A stretch of 64,000 bases of DNA from Micromonospora sp. RP3T. Lineage in GTDB: Bacteria > Actinomycetota > Actinomycetes > Mycobacteriales > Micromonosporaceae. The stretch is taken from the NCBI RefSeq assembly GCF_003027925.1, contig NZ_PYPS01000028.1, positions 38,855-102,854 on the forward strand, in the 5' to 3' direction. Numbering within the stretch: the stretch's first letter is position 1; every line of letters starts with the position of its first letter. The translations under genes were made by a program, and so were the position numbers. Below, piece after piece: positions 35,194 through 43,742 of this stretch. The notes beneath the pieces are model-generated. The model made no database searches, was not told where the DNA came from, and saw nothing but the letters and a program-made list of their open reading frames with translations.

Positions 35194-35655
35194 GTGAGTT
35201 CGTTCCCGAGGTCCGATGCGCGGGTGAAGGCCGTCGCCGCGTCCGCGGCGACGGTGGCGGCGCTGGTGACGCTGGCGGTGTGGCGACCGCCCGGCATCCT
35301 GTCGGTGGTGTTGGCCCTGGTCTGCGTCGTGCTGGGCATGGTCGCCGGCGTCACGGTCACCGCCGCCCGGCAGTCGCCCGGCGGCGTCGCCGCACCGTCG
35401 GCCGAGGGCTGGCCGGCCCCCGACCGGGGGTACGGCGTGGACGCCGACACGCTGGAGGCGATCGACCCGCGCGCGGTGCGGAACCTGCGCACCCCGGGCG
35501 GCGCTCCGGTCGACGCGGACACGCTGGAGGCGCTCGACCCCCGGGCGGTCCGCGGGCTGCGCGCGGCCGGCGCGCTCGACGCCGACACGCTGGAGGCGCT
35601 CGACCCGAGGTCGGTGCGACAGCAGCGGACGGTGAACGGGCTCAGCGACCGGTGA
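35194..35655 (+). CDS. Small membrane protein with three DADTLEALDPRAVR repeats
   Basis: A 153-aa protein I do not recognise. Two membrane helices (about residues 11-30 and 35-56) form a hairpin with both termini probably cytoplasmic. The tail (80-145) has three near-identical units, DADTLEAIDPRAVR, DADTLEALDPRAVR and DADTLEALDPRSVR, spaced 24 and 22 residues apart by Gly/Ala/Pro linkers. Such repeats look like a binding or multimerisation array. The last codons and stop lie in a 30-bp DNA tandem repeat that also covers the end of the convergent kinase gene. Substrate of, or scaffold for, the neighbouring kinase is a possibility without direct evidence. Confidence 0.75.
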   Translation: MSSFPRSDARVKAVAASAATVAALVTLAVWRPPGILSVVLALVCVVLGMVAGVTVTAARQSPGGVAAPSAEGWPAPDRGYGVDADTLEAIDPRAVRNLRTPGGAPVDADTLEALDPRAVRGLRAAGALDADTLEALDPRSVRQQRTVNGLSDR

Positions 35656-35717
35656 GCGCGTCGATCGGTGCTCCGCGACCGGTGAGCGCGGCGATCGGGC
35701 TCAGCGACCGGTGAGCG
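35641..35717. repeat. 30-bp tandem repeat spanning the convergent gene ends
   Basis: Units begin at 35641, 35671 and 35701 (third partial); GCGACCGGTGAGCG recurs exactly at a 30-bp period. The repeat contains the stop codons of both the plus-strand membrane protein (35653-35655) and the minus-strand kinase (35701-35703). Confidence 0.85.
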
Positions 35718-37191
35718 TGGGGCGGGCCAGCGCGTTCACGCCCTGCCCGGCCAGGCAGCGGTAGGTGCGGTCGGCTTCGCTCTCGGCCGGCGGCAGCACC
35801 TCCAGGTTCCACCCGGCACCCGACTTGACGCCGCTGACCAGCCGGAACGTGCCCGCGTTACAGACCTTGCGGACGGCCGGATCGGCGGCGACCGCGTCGT
35901 GGCCGGCCCCGGTCAGACCGGTCGGCAGGTCACCGGCGGCGTAGGTCTCCCAGGTGTGCTGGCCGTCGCACGGCACCCGGCTCGCCTCGGCGCGTTCGCG
36001 GCGTAGGCGCACCGGGCCGTAGCACTCCAACTCGGGCGCACAACGCGCACCGGCCGGCAGGCGGACGTCGGCGGACGCGCAGCCGGGCAGCGGCGTCATC
36101 CCGGCCGCGCCGCTGGCCACCGGGGTCGGCGACACCACCGGCGGGGTGCCGCCGGCCAGCCAGGCGCCACCGGCGGCCGAGGCGGCCAACGCCAGCACCC
36201 CGGCTCCGCCGAGGAACCAGCGCCTCGGCCAGCGCCGGCTCCGCGCCGGCACGGTCGGGTGGTCGTCCCGGGCCGGCTGCCGCGGGCTCGGCCCGCCGCT
36301 CCGGTCGTACGGGCCGCCGGTGCGGTCGTACCGGCCGCCGACGATCGGGGGCGCCGGGGTGCCGGGATCGAGCGGGAGCGCGGCGAGCAGGCCGCGCAGT
36401 TCCACGGCGGAGGGCCGCTCGCCCGGGTCGTTGGACATGCCCAGGCGCAGCACGTCGATCAGCTCGTCGGGCACCCCGGGCAGGCCGGGGATCGGGTGCT
36501 GGAACATCTCCAGCACGGTGACCAGGCTCGGGTTGCGCTCGGACTGCCAGCGCGGCGGCCGGCCGTGCATCACCGCGTAGAGCGTGGCGCAGAGCGCGTA
36601 GACGTCGACGGCCGGGCTGGGCGGGCTGTGGTTGAACATCTCCGGCGGCGCGTACGCCGGGGTGAGCACCTCCAGCGTCACCGAGGCGTCGCGCACCTCG
36701 GCCAGCACCGCCAGACCGAAGTCGGCGAGCACCGCCGAGTTGAACTCGGAGTGCAGGATGTTGGCCGGCTTGACGTCGCGGTGCAGCACGCCGGCCGCGT
36801 GCGAGTGGGCCAGCGCGTCGGCGATCTTCACGCCGAGGTCTCGGGTCTCCGACGCGTCCAGCGGCGAGGTGCGCATCCGTTCCGCGTACGAGCCGTCGCA
36901 CAGCTCCATGATGAGGTAGGGGTGCTGGTCGACGGTGACCCCGACGTCGAAGAGGTCGACCACGTGCGGGTGCGACGACATCCGCCCGGCGGCGCGGGCC
37001 TCGCGCAGGAAGCGGGCCTGGTCGCGCTCGCTGTTCAGCGTCCGGTTCTCGACCTTGACGGCCACCTCGCGCCCCACCGAGATCTGGGTGGCCCGGTAGA
37101 CGGTGGCGTACCCACCACGGGCAAACACTGACAGGTCGGTCAGACCGGGCACGATGGGCAGCCGCATGGCGCCGGGCGGGGTCTCGGTCAC
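35701..37191 (-). CDS. Receptor-type Ser/Thr protein kinase
   Basis: A 496-aa membrane kinase. The kinase domain shows the Gly loop FARGGYATVYRA, ATP lysine K46 (VAVKVE), catalytic loop HRDVKPANIL (D139) and DFGLA (D157); the APE element reads APPE. After a Pro/Asp-rich juxtamembrane stretch (about 275-325) there is one membrane helix (about 329-346), then an extracellular Cys-containing domain (CASADV, CYGPV, VPCDGQHTWE, RKVCNAG, YRCLAG). This resembles the septum-formation/DUF4190-type sensor modules of actinobacterial kinases. The kinase looks catalytically competent. The ligand is unknown. Confidence 0.92.
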   Translation of the reverse strand: MTETPPGAMRLPIVPGLTDLSVFARGGYATVYRATQISVGREVAVKVENRTLNSERDQARFLREARAAGRMSSHPHVVDLFDVGVTVDQHPYLIMELCDGSYAERMRTSPLDASETRDLGVKIADALAHSHAAGVLHRDVKPANILHSEFNSAVLADFGLAVLAEVRDASVTLEVLTPAYAPPEMFNHSPPSPAVDVYALCATLYAVMHGRPPRWQSERNPSLVTVLEMFQHPIPGLPGVPDELIDVLRLGMSNDPGERPSAVELRGLLAALPLDPGTPAPPIVGGRYDRTGGPYDRSGGPSPRQPARDDHPTVPARSRRWPRRWFLGGAGVLALAASAAGGAWLAGGTPPVVSPTPVASGAAGMTPLPGCASADVRLPAGARCAPELECYGPVRLRRERAEASRVPCDGQHTWETYAAGDLPTGLTGAGHDAVAADPAVRKVCNAGTFRLVSGVKSGAGWNLEVLPPAESEADRTYRCLAGQGVNALARPTLTGR

Positions 37192-37221
37192 GGCTCGAAA
37201 ATACCCAACGGTCCCGGTCGG

Positions 37222-37692
37222 TCAGCGCGCCGCGTCGGGGGCGGGCGCCGGCGCGGAGTCGTCCGACCGGGTCGGGACCGCCGCAGCGGCGGCTCCCCGA
37301 CGGGCGTCCCACCACAGGCCGGCGGCGGTCGCGAGCGCGCCCAGCCCCTCCCACGCGGCCACCCCGAAGAACCGGTCCGGCGCGACGTCGGAGAGCACCG
37401 CGATGGTGAACACGGTGAACGTGACCAGCCGGAACCAGACCGTGAAGCGGTAGAACGGCCGCCACTCGGTGGCCACCGCGAGCAGGTAGTAGACCCCCAT
37501 GTTGAACGAGGCCATCGAGGACGCGGTGAGGAACGTGCCGGTGTAGTCACCGGGGGCACGCTCGGCCGGCACCTCGAAGCCGAGCAGGCGCAGCTGCGTC
37601 TCCGGCCAGAGCAGACCCAACGCGCCGAGCAGCAGCGCCAGGAGCCCGAAGACCGCGATCGTCCAGCCGGCGCCGGAGCGCGGCAGCCTCAT
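37222..37692 (-). CDS. Small four-helix membrane protein
   Basis: A 156-aa protein with four predicted membrane helices (about 9-29, 57-75, 82-101, 105-125) and a Pro/Ala/Asp C-terminal tail. The conserved-looking stretch is ASSMASFNMGVYYLLA followed by FYRFTVWFR. I recognise no functional family. It is 30 bp downstream of the kinase start on the same strand (the kinase gene follows it), so it may be cotranscribed with and ahead of the kinase. Confidence 0.75.
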   Translation of the reverse strand: MRLPRSGAGWTIAVFGLLALLLGALGLLWPETQLRLLGFEVPAERAPGDYTGTFLTASSMASFNMGVYYLLAVATEWRPFYRFTVWFRLVTFTVFTIAVLSDVAPDRFFGVAAWEGLGALATAAGLWWDARRGAAAAAVPTRSDDSAPAPAPDAAR

Positions 37693-37792
37693 CGTCCCTC
37701 CCCACGGACTCCTCCGACGGCACTCGCCGGCCGCCCCACGCTAACCGGCCGCACCGACGAGCACATCCCCGGAACCGGCAGAACAGGGGTGC

Positions 37793-40700
37793 TCAGCCGG
37801 CGAGGCGCGACCGCAGCGCGCCCGCGGCGGCCCGCTCGCTGAGCTGCTCGGTGGCGTACGCCAGGCGGACCGCCTCCTCGGCGCTGGCCAGCGCCTCCGC
37901 CGGGCGGCCGGCGGCGTCCAGCGCCTCGGCCAGCGCCAGTCCGGCCACCACCTGGCTGCGGACGTCCTCGGCGGGGGCGGCGACCGCCCGCTGCGCCCAG
38001 TCCAACGCCTGCTCCCGCTGGCCGTGGGCGAGCAGCGCGGCAGAATACCGGGCCATCGTCTGCCGCCGGGAGATGAGCAGCGAGGGGGCGTTCGCCGCCA
38101 CGCTGGCCACCGGGGCGAGCAGTCCCACCGCGGTTCCCGGGTCACCGGCCGCGACCCGGGCCATCGCGAGCAGCACCCGCGGCGCGACCTGGGCCGGCGC
38201 CTGCGGGTTGTGCGGCTCCACACTGGTCAGCACCGACCGCGCGTCCCGCTCGGCGGTCTCGCAGTCGCCCATGTCCAGCGCGACGAAGCCGCGCAGCGTG
38301 CCGGCCATGCCGGTGAGCAGCGGATGGGTGGTGCGGGCGGCGTACTCCAACGCGTCGGAGAACAGGTCGGCGGCGTGCTCCGGCTCGCCCAGCCCGCGCG
38401 CCACCACCCCGCGCACCACGAGCGCGAACCCCTGCCCCCAGTCGTCGCCCACCTCGGCGAAGTCCCGGTACGCGCGCCGCGCCGCGCGGTCCGCCTCGGC
38501 GAGGTCGCCCAGCTCGGCGGTGGCGTACGCCTCGACCGCCCGCAGCGTGCCCACCGCCCACGCCTCGCCGACCCGCTCCCCGAACGGCAGGAACACCTGT
38601 GCCAGCCGGCACGCCTCGCGCAGCCGGCCGGCGAGCAGCCGGGCGAACGCGGTGGTGCCGCGCAACCAGGCCCGCCCGTACGGGTCCTTCAGCTCGGCGA
38701 ACAGTCGGGCGGCCCGGCCGAGCACCGCGTCGGTGCCGGCGAAGTCGCCCCGGGTGGTGGTCACCCAGGCCAGGTTCTGCAACGACCAGGCCTGCCCGCG
38801 CGGATCCTTCGCGGCGAGGCTGACCTGGTAGGAGGCGGCCAGCCGGCTGCTCGCCTGCCCCAGCCGGCCGGCGATGAAGTCGGCCATGCCGAGCCGGCGC
38901 ATCGCCGAGGCCCGCAGCGTCGGCAGGTCGGCGGCGGTGGCCACCTGCAACGCCTCGGAGTAGCTGCGTTCGGCGCGCTCGGCGTCACCAAGCGTCTGCT
39001 GGGCCTGCCCGGCCAGCAGCAGCGCCGCGGCCCGGGTGGCGGCCTCGCCGGCGTTCGCGGCGATCTTCTCGGCCGAGGCGAGCGCGTCGGTCGGGCGGCC
39101 GATCTGCAACAACGCGCGGGCGTGCACCACCCGGTCGGCCGGGGGCACCGCGCCACGGGCCAGCTCGGCCGCGCGTTCGGCGTACTCGACGGCAAGCGCC
39201 GGCTCCCCGACGCGCAGCGACCGGCGGGCGGCCCGGCCCAGCGCGGCCACGCCCAGGCCGGCGACCGCGCGGGCCGGCGCGTCCGGGCGGAGCTTGACCG
39301 CGTCGGCGAGCGCGGTGGCCCGCTCGACGTGCTCGGCGACGAAGTCGTCGCGGGCCGCCTCGGTGAACCCGCCCGCCGGGGTGCCCGCCTCGGTCACGCT
39401 CTCCGGGGCGGCCCAGCGGGCCAGCGCGGCGTGCCGCTCGGCCAGTTCCGCCTTGCTCACCCCGGTGTACGCGGCCTCCCGCATCAGCGGGGTGGCGAAC
39501 GCGAACCCGGTCCGGGTGCGGTGCAGCATGCGACGTTGCAGCAGCTCCTCGACGGCGCGGTCCAGCTCGACCGCGGCCACCGCGGCGGGCCGCCCGTCCC
39601 GTCCGACCCGCTGCTCGCGCAGCGCCTCCAGCGCGCCGGCGGCCACCGTGTCGCCGACCACCGCGGCGTCGCGCAGCACCGAGCGGGCGTCCGGCGGCAG
39701 CGCGTCGATGCGCGCCGCGAGCACGGCGGCCAGGTCCCGGGAGAGCAGCCGGCTGCCCAGCGAGCCGGGGGCCAGCCGCCAGGACACGTCCGCGCCCCGC
39801 CCCGCGCCGGCGGTCAGCGCGCCGCGTTCCATCAGCAGCGTGACCAGTTCGGCCAGGTAGAACGGGTTGCCCTGGGCGGTGGCGAGCAGCCGGTCCGCGT
39901 CGGCCTGGGGCAGCCGCCCCCCGGCCAGGTAGCTGGTCAGCAGCCGGGCCGCGTCCGCACCGCGCAACGGCGGCAACGCGTGCACCTCGGCGTCCGCGAG
40001 CCGGGTGAGCGCGCCGGCGGTACGCACCAGCTCGGGACGGCCGAGCAGCAGCACCAGCACCGGCCCGGTGAGCCGGTTGAGCGTTAACGCGAGCGCCTTG
40101 ACCGTCTCGGCGGTGGCGTCGTGCAGGTCGTCCACCACGATCACCAGCGGGGCCTCGCCGGCCAGCGCGCTGAGCAGGTCCGCGACCGCGTTCGGCACCA
40201 CCTCGGCGTCCGCCGGTCCGGTGGCGGCGTTCCACTCGACGCTCTCCGTCGCGGGTGGCAGCTCGGCGTACCCGAGCAGGGCCAGAAGCTGGTCCACGGC
40301 GATCGGCGGCGGGTCGCCGGGAAGCCGGGCGAGGCGCTGGCCGAGCCGGCGCAGGCGTTCCTCGACGGCCGGTCGGGTCACCGCGGTCGCCGCGTCGTTG
40401 GGCAGGCCGACCGCGGCGCGGACCAGGTCGGCCAGCGGCGCCAGCCGGCGTCGTTCGCCGAACGCGGCGCAGCGGACCGACAGCACCCGGGCGCCGGTGT
40501 GCGCCGCGTACCGGCCGGCGCCGACGTCGTAGCCGGCGGCGAGGCGCTCCACCTCGGCGGCGAACCGGGACTTGCCGATGCCCGCCTCGGCGGTCATCAG
40601 CAGCACCCGGGGCTCACCCCGGTCGATCACCTCGGCGAGCCGGCCGGCCATCCGGCCGATCTCGGTCTCCCGGCCCACGTAGGGCGCCTCGTCACCGAGG

Positions 40701-41368
40701 CCGGACCGGGTGCCCGGCGCGTCCAGCAGGCCCAGCAGCTCGTACGCCTCCACGGGTTCGCGCTTGCCCTTGAGCCGCAGCGGGCGCAGCGCCCGCCAGG
40801 AGGCGACGTGCCGGGTGGCGGTGGAGGTCCGCGCGCCGGCGTAGATCGCGCCGACCGCGGCGGCGTCGGCGAGGCGCGCGGCGGTGTTCACCGTGTCGCC
40901 GATGACGGTGTACTCGATGGCGGCCTGGATGCCGGCGATGACGTCCCCGGTGTTGAGCCCGACCCGCAGGCCGAGCGGCGCGCCGCCGCCCCGCTCGTCG
41001 TCGAGCACCCGGCGGACGGCCCGCTGCATGGACAGCGCCGCGCGGACCGCCCGCTCGGCGTCGTCCTCGTGCGCGACCGGCGCACCGAAGACCGCCATGA
41101 TCCCGTCGCCGGTGAGCTTGTCGACGTGCCCGCCGAACGTCTTGACCGCGCCGGCCAGCGCGGCGAGCACCCGGTCGGTGACCGCGCCGACCCGCTCCGG
41201 GTCCAGGTCCTCCGACCAGGAGGTGAATTCGGAGAGGTCACCGAAGAGCACGGTGACCACCCGGCGCTCGGCGGCCGGCAGCGTGGCGGCGGCCGGCAGC
41301 GCCGCCCCGCAGTTGTGGCAGAACCGCGCGCCGGGCACGGCGACGGTCCCGCACACCGGGCAGGTCAC
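37793..41368 (-). CDS. Zinc-ribbon class III nucleotide cyclase fused to AAA-type ATPase and TPR array
   Basis: A 1191-aa soluble regulator. It opens with a zinc ribbon (C3, C6, C17, C20), then a class III cyclase domain with all catalytic positions present: metal Asp D44 and D88, substrate-selecting K84 and D158, transition-state N161 and R165. This predicts an active adenylate cyclase. Next is a MalT/LuxR-like ATPase (Walker A AEAGIGKS about residue 270, Walker B LVIVVDDLHD), then a long TPR-like helical repeat region to the end; no LuxR helix-turn-helix is present. GTG 41368 overlaps the MBL gene stop (GTGA). Its cAMP could feed the Crp regulator at 13271. Confidence 0.9.
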   Translation of the reverse strand: MTCPVCGTVAVPGARFCHNCGAALPAAATLPAAERRVVTVLFGDLSEFTSWSEDLDPERVGAVTDRVLAALAGAVKTFGGHVDKLTGDGIMAVFGAPVAHEDDAERAVRAALSMQRAVRRVLDDERGGGAPLGLRVGLNTGDVIAGIQAAIEYTVIGDTVNTAARLADAAAVGAIYAGARTSTATRHVASWRALRPLRLKGKREPVEAYELLGLLDAPGTRSGLGDEAPYVGRETEIGRMAGRLAEVIDRGEPRVLLMTAEAGIGKSRFAAEVERLAAGYDVGAGRYAAHTGARVLSVRCAAFGERRRLAPLADLVRAAVGLPNDAATAVTRPAVEERLRRLGQRLARLPGDPPPIAVDQLLALLGYAELPPATESVEWNAATGPADAEVVPNAVADLLSALAGEAPLVIVVDDLHDATAETVKALALTLNRLTGPVLVLLLGRPELVRTAGALTRLADAEVHALPPLRGADAARLLTSYLAGGRLPQADADRLLATAQGNPFYLAELVTLLMERGALTAGAGRGADVSWRLAPGSLGSRLLSRDLAAVLAARIDALPPDARSVLRDAAVVGDTVAAGALEALREQRVGRDGRPAAVAAVELDRAVEELLQRRMLHRTRTGFAFATPLMREAAYTGVSKAELAERHAALARWAAPESVTEAGTPAGGFTEAARDDFVAEHVERATALADAVKLRPDAPARAVAGLGVAALGRAARRSLRVGEPALAVEYAERAAELARGAVPPADRVVHARALLQIGRPTDALASAEKIAANAGEAATRAAALLLAGQAQQTLGDAERAERSYSEALQVATAADLPTLRASAMRRLGMADFIAGRLGQASSRLAASYQVSLAAKDPRGQAWSLQNLAWVTTTRGDFAGTDAVLGRAARLFAELKDPYGRAWLRGTTAFARLLAGRLREACRLAQVFLPFGERVGEAWAVGTLRAVEAYATAELGDLAEADRAARRAYRDFAEVGDDWGQGFALVVRGVVARGLGEPEHAADLFSDALEYAARTTHPLLTGMAGTLRGFVALDMGDCETAERDARSVLTSVEPHNPQAPAQVAPRVLLAMARVAAGDPGTAVGLLAPVASVAANAPSLLISRRQTMARYSAALLAHGQREQALDWAQRAVAAPAEDVRSQVVAGLALAEALDAAGRPAEALASAEEAVRLAYATEQLSERAAAGALRSRLAG

Positions 41369-42159
41369 GGCTGCTCCACCCCGAGGTGTTCGAGCTGGGC
41401 GCGGACCGACCACTCGGCGGCCCACCACAGCGACCGGTCGACGTCGGCGTAGACCACGGCGACCACCTCCGGCGCGGTGCGGGCGCCCGCGGCCACCGCG
41501 GCGCGTACCTGGTCGAGCCGGGCCCGCCGGTGGGCCAGGTAGAACTCGGCCGCCGCGCCGCAGTCGGCGAGCGCCGGGCCGTGGCCCGGCAGCGCCGGGA
41601 TCCCCCGGTACGCCGAGAGCAGTTCCAGGCTGGCGAGGTAGTCCCCGAGGTGCCCGTCCGGGTGGGCGACCACGGTGGTGCCCCGGCCGAGGATGGTGTC
41701 GCCGGTCAGCACCACCCGCTCACCGGCGTGCTCGACCAGCAGGCAGACCGAGTCGGCGGTGTGCCCGGGGGTGGGCAGCAGTCGGAGGCCGAGGCCGGCG
41801 TCGGGCGTGGTCGCGGTGGTCAGCGGCGCACCCCCGGCGGTGTGCGCCGGGTCGGCGGCCAGCACCGGCACGCCGCCGAGCAGCTCACGCAGTCGGGGCG
41901 CGCCCTCGGTGTGGTCCGGGTGCCCGTGCGTGATCAGCACCCAGCCGACCGGCCCGTGCGCCGCGATCGCGGCCAGGTGCCCCTCGTCGGCCGGGCCCGG
42001 GTCGACCACCACTGCCGGCGCGTCCGGCCCGGCCCGCAGCACCCAGGTGTTCGTCCCGTCGAGCGTCATCGGCCCCGGGTTGGGCGCCCGCAGCAGCGAA
42101 ACCCATCCCGGCAACTCTTCCGCGAGAGCCCCTGCGGCCCCCGTCACACGCCCACCCAT
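41365..42159 (-). CDS. Metallo-beta-lactamase-fold hydrolase
   Basis: A 264-aa hydrolase with the zinc motif THGHPDH, further ligands in PTPGHTADS and VLTGDTIL, and a LPGHGP His near the end. The arrangement and the C-terminal winged-helix-like tail (LDQVRAAVAAGARTAPEVVAVVYADVD) match the LACTB2/Rv3677c group, some of which are RNases or thioesterases. ATG 42159 is chosen; the open frame extending to 42531 runs through an intergenic hairpin and the RidA gene in the wrong frame. It is the positional equivalent of Rv3677c and resumes the mycobacterial gene order. Confidence 0.9.
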   Translation of the reverse strand: MGGRVTGAAGALAEELPGWVSLLRAPNPGPMTLDGTNTWVLRAGPDAPAVVVDPGPADEGHLAAIAAHGPVGWVLITHGHPDHTEGAPRLRELLGGVPVLAADPAHTAGGAPLTTATTPDAGLGLRLLPTPGHTADSVCLLVEHAGERVVLTGDTILGRGTTVVAHPDGHLGDYLASLELLSAYRGIPALPGHGPALADCGAAAEFYLAHRRARLDQVRAAVAAGARTAPEVVAVVYADVDRSLWWAAEWSVRAQLEHLGVEQP

Positions 42160-42191
42160 GGCAGCGATCGTACGACCCCGACCGCCCTCCT

Positions 42192-42267
42192 CCGCGATCT
42201 TGCACTTCCGGCCCGGAGTTTGTCCTCGTTCGAGGCTTCCGCCGGGGCGGAAACTGCAAGATCGCGG
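42192..42267. repeat. Long GATC-ended intergenic hairpin
   Basis: Left arm CCGCGATCTTGCA (from 42192) pairs with TGCAAGATCGCGG (to 42267), extended by TTCCG/CGGAA with one bulge; the loop contains GGCCCGG/CCGGGGC. It lies between the RidA and MBL genes. It shares the GATCTTG arm with the elements at 30545 and 51201. Confidence 0.65.
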
Positions 42268-42278
42268 GGGACGGGGCG

Positions 42279-42740
42279 TTACGCGACCTCGACGATGACC
42301 TCGACCTCGACCGGGGCGTCGAGGGGGAGTTCCGCCACGCCGACCGCGCTGCGGGCGTGCCGGCCGGCCTCGCCGAAGACGGCGCCGAACAGGTCGGAGG
42401 CGCCGTTGATGACGCCGGGCTGGCCGGTGAAGCCGGGCGCGCTGGCCACGAAGCCGGAGAGCTTCACGATCTTGACGACGTTCTCCAACCCGACCAGCGC
42501 GTCGATCGCGGCGAGCGCGTTCAACGCGCACCGCTCCGCCAGGTCCTTCGCTTGCTCGGCGGAGACACCGTTGCCGACCTTGCCGGTGGCGAGCAGCTTG
42601 CCGTCGGCCATCGGGAGCTGACCGGAGACGTAGACGTGCTGCCCAGACTGGACGGCCGGCACGTAGCTGGCCACCGGCGGCACCACCTCGGGCAGCGCCA
42701 GACCGAGTTCGGCGAGTTTCGCGTGCGGTCCGTTGCTCAT
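42279..42740 (-). CDS. ridA: RidA/YjgF-family enamine/imine deaminase
   Basis: A 153-aa RidA-superfamily protein of the YjgF/Rv3678c subgroup. VSGQLPMADGKLLATGKVG at the N-terminal side, RCALNALAAIDALVG and VKLSGFVASAPGF in the middle, and SAVGVAELPLDAPVEVEVIVEV at the C-terminus are the typical strands lining the trimer-interface active site. The usual catalytic Arg of canonical RidA (before the PL motif) is not in the standard context here, as in several RidA subfamilies, so the exact activity is open. It lies 4 bp before the small DUF4177 gene's stop, in one minus-strand operon. Confidence 0.9.
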   Translation of the reverse strand: MSNGPHAKLAELGLALPEVVPPVASYVPAVQSGQHVYVSGQLPMADGKLLATGKVGNGVSAEQAKDLAERCALNALAAIDALVGLENVVKIVKLSGFVASAPGFTGQPGVINGASDLFGAVFGEAGRHARSAVGVAELPLDAPVEVEVIVEVA

Positions 42741-42743
42741 TGG

Positions 42744-42899
42744 TCAGCCCTTCGGACGCTTCAGGTACGCGACGAGCTGCTCCGGGTTCGGTCCGGGCAC
42801 CACGGAGACCAGCTCCCAGCCGTCCTCACCCCAGTTGTCGAGGATCTGCTTGGTCGCGTGGACCAGCAGCGGGACCGTGGCGTATTCCCACTTCTGCAT
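42744..42899 (-). CDS. DUF4177-type small protein
   Basis: A 51-aa protein encoded from ATG 42899 to TGA 42744-42746. It begins MQKWEYATVPLL and contains NWGEDGWELVSVVPG, the characteristic pattern of DUF4177/WELVSVV proteins, a single beta-alpha-beta unit of unknown function. A GGAGG element just upstream on the minus strand (plus-strand positions about 42903-42908) supports the start. It is immediately upstream of ridA (4-bp gap), so the two are coexpressed. I recall Rv3678A at this position in M. tuberculosis. Confidence 0.85.
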   Translation of the reverse strand: MQKWEYATVPLLVHATKQILDNWGEDGWELVSVVPGPNPEQLVAYLKRPKG

Positions 42900-42961
42900 C
42901 GGAGGAAGGCTCCCTTGCCTGACTTGGACTTCGGTCAGGCACAGCCTACGGTCCGACCGCC

Positions 42962-43438
42962 TCAGCCAGACGCGGGACGCTGCTCCGGCGCGGGCGACTC
43001 GCCGCAGGGGCCCTCGTGCTCGTAGCGCTGCGGGCAGCGACTGCGGTCGGGCAGCAGCAGGTCACAGAAGACGCGGTGCCGGTTGTTCTGGTCGTCGGCG
43101 GTGGAGACGGTGGTCTCGCCGGCGTCCAGCTCGGCCAGGAAGCCGAGCGAGGTGGCCACGATGCCGGCGAGCGCGGTCGCGGCAGCCAGGTCGGGCACCC
43201 GCACCGGCAGGTGGATGACGTAGCCCGGCTCATCCTCGTCCCGCCGGCGGCCGGCCGGCCGGAGCAGCGTGCGGACCACCTCGACCGGGGGCCGGTACGA
43301 GCGCTCGTTGAACGGTGTGCCCGCGCCGGGGCCGTCGGCGTCCCCGGGCCGGGCGGCCCGGTCACCGGGGGGAAACTGGGCTCGGGGAACGTTCTCCGCG
43401 TCGCGCATCCGCTGCCTCCGGACGTCATACCTGTTCAT
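42962..43438 (-). CDS. Conserved actinobacterial hypothetical protein
   Basis: A 158-aa protein. The N-terminal 45 residues are Arg/Pro/Asp-rich and likely disordered. The C-terminal part (PVEVVRTLLRP to VFCDLLLPDRSRCPQRYEHEGPC) includes three Cys and a His that could bind a metal. I do not recognise the family. ATG 43438 is favoured; the longer frame to 43777 crosses the divergent promoter region and has biased, non-coding composition. It probably heads the operon with DUF4177, ridA and the MBL gene. Confidence 0.7.
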   Translation of the reverse strand: MNRYDVRRQRMRDAENVPRAQFPPGDRAARPGDADGPGAGTPFNERSYRPPVEVVRTLLRPAGRRRDEDEPGYVIHLPVRVPDLAAATALAGIVATSLGFLAELDAGETTVSTADDQNNRHRVFCDLLLPDRSRCPQRYEHEGPCGESPAPEQRPASG

Positions 43439-43742
43439 GGGCACCACTGCGCGGCTCGGAATCCCCCGGTCCGGCCGCCGTGTCGCGACGAACGTAGGAC
43501 GTGGCCGGCCGCCCCGACAACGGGACGCGCATGAATGATCACGTCGAGTCACATATGCGACACAAGGCTGGTCCGGAACGCGACGGCGCTCTCGCGTCCG
43601 GGACGCCATGACGCGGGGCTGGCAAGCGGCCCGCCGACCGCTACCCTTCCGGACTGGGCGCGCGCGGTCGCGCACCCACCACCTCGACCCCGTGCCCGTC
43701 GCCTGGGGCGGCGACGGGCGCGCCGCAACCCGGGGGAGACCG
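43439..43742. other. Divergent intergenic region (304 bp) with a rightward promoter
   Basis: Between two divergent genes. A CTGGCA hexamer (43619-43624), 17-bp spacer and TACCCT (43642-43647) form a plausible promoter for the gene at 43743, with a leader of about 90 nt. An AT-richer patch (43535-43570) probably contains the leftward promoter. I see no gene here. Confidence 0.5.

Noticed and set aside
35439..35717. CRISPR-like array
   Set aside because: The repeats are coding tandem units and a 30-bp contiguous tandem repeat without unique spacers; no cas genes in the window.
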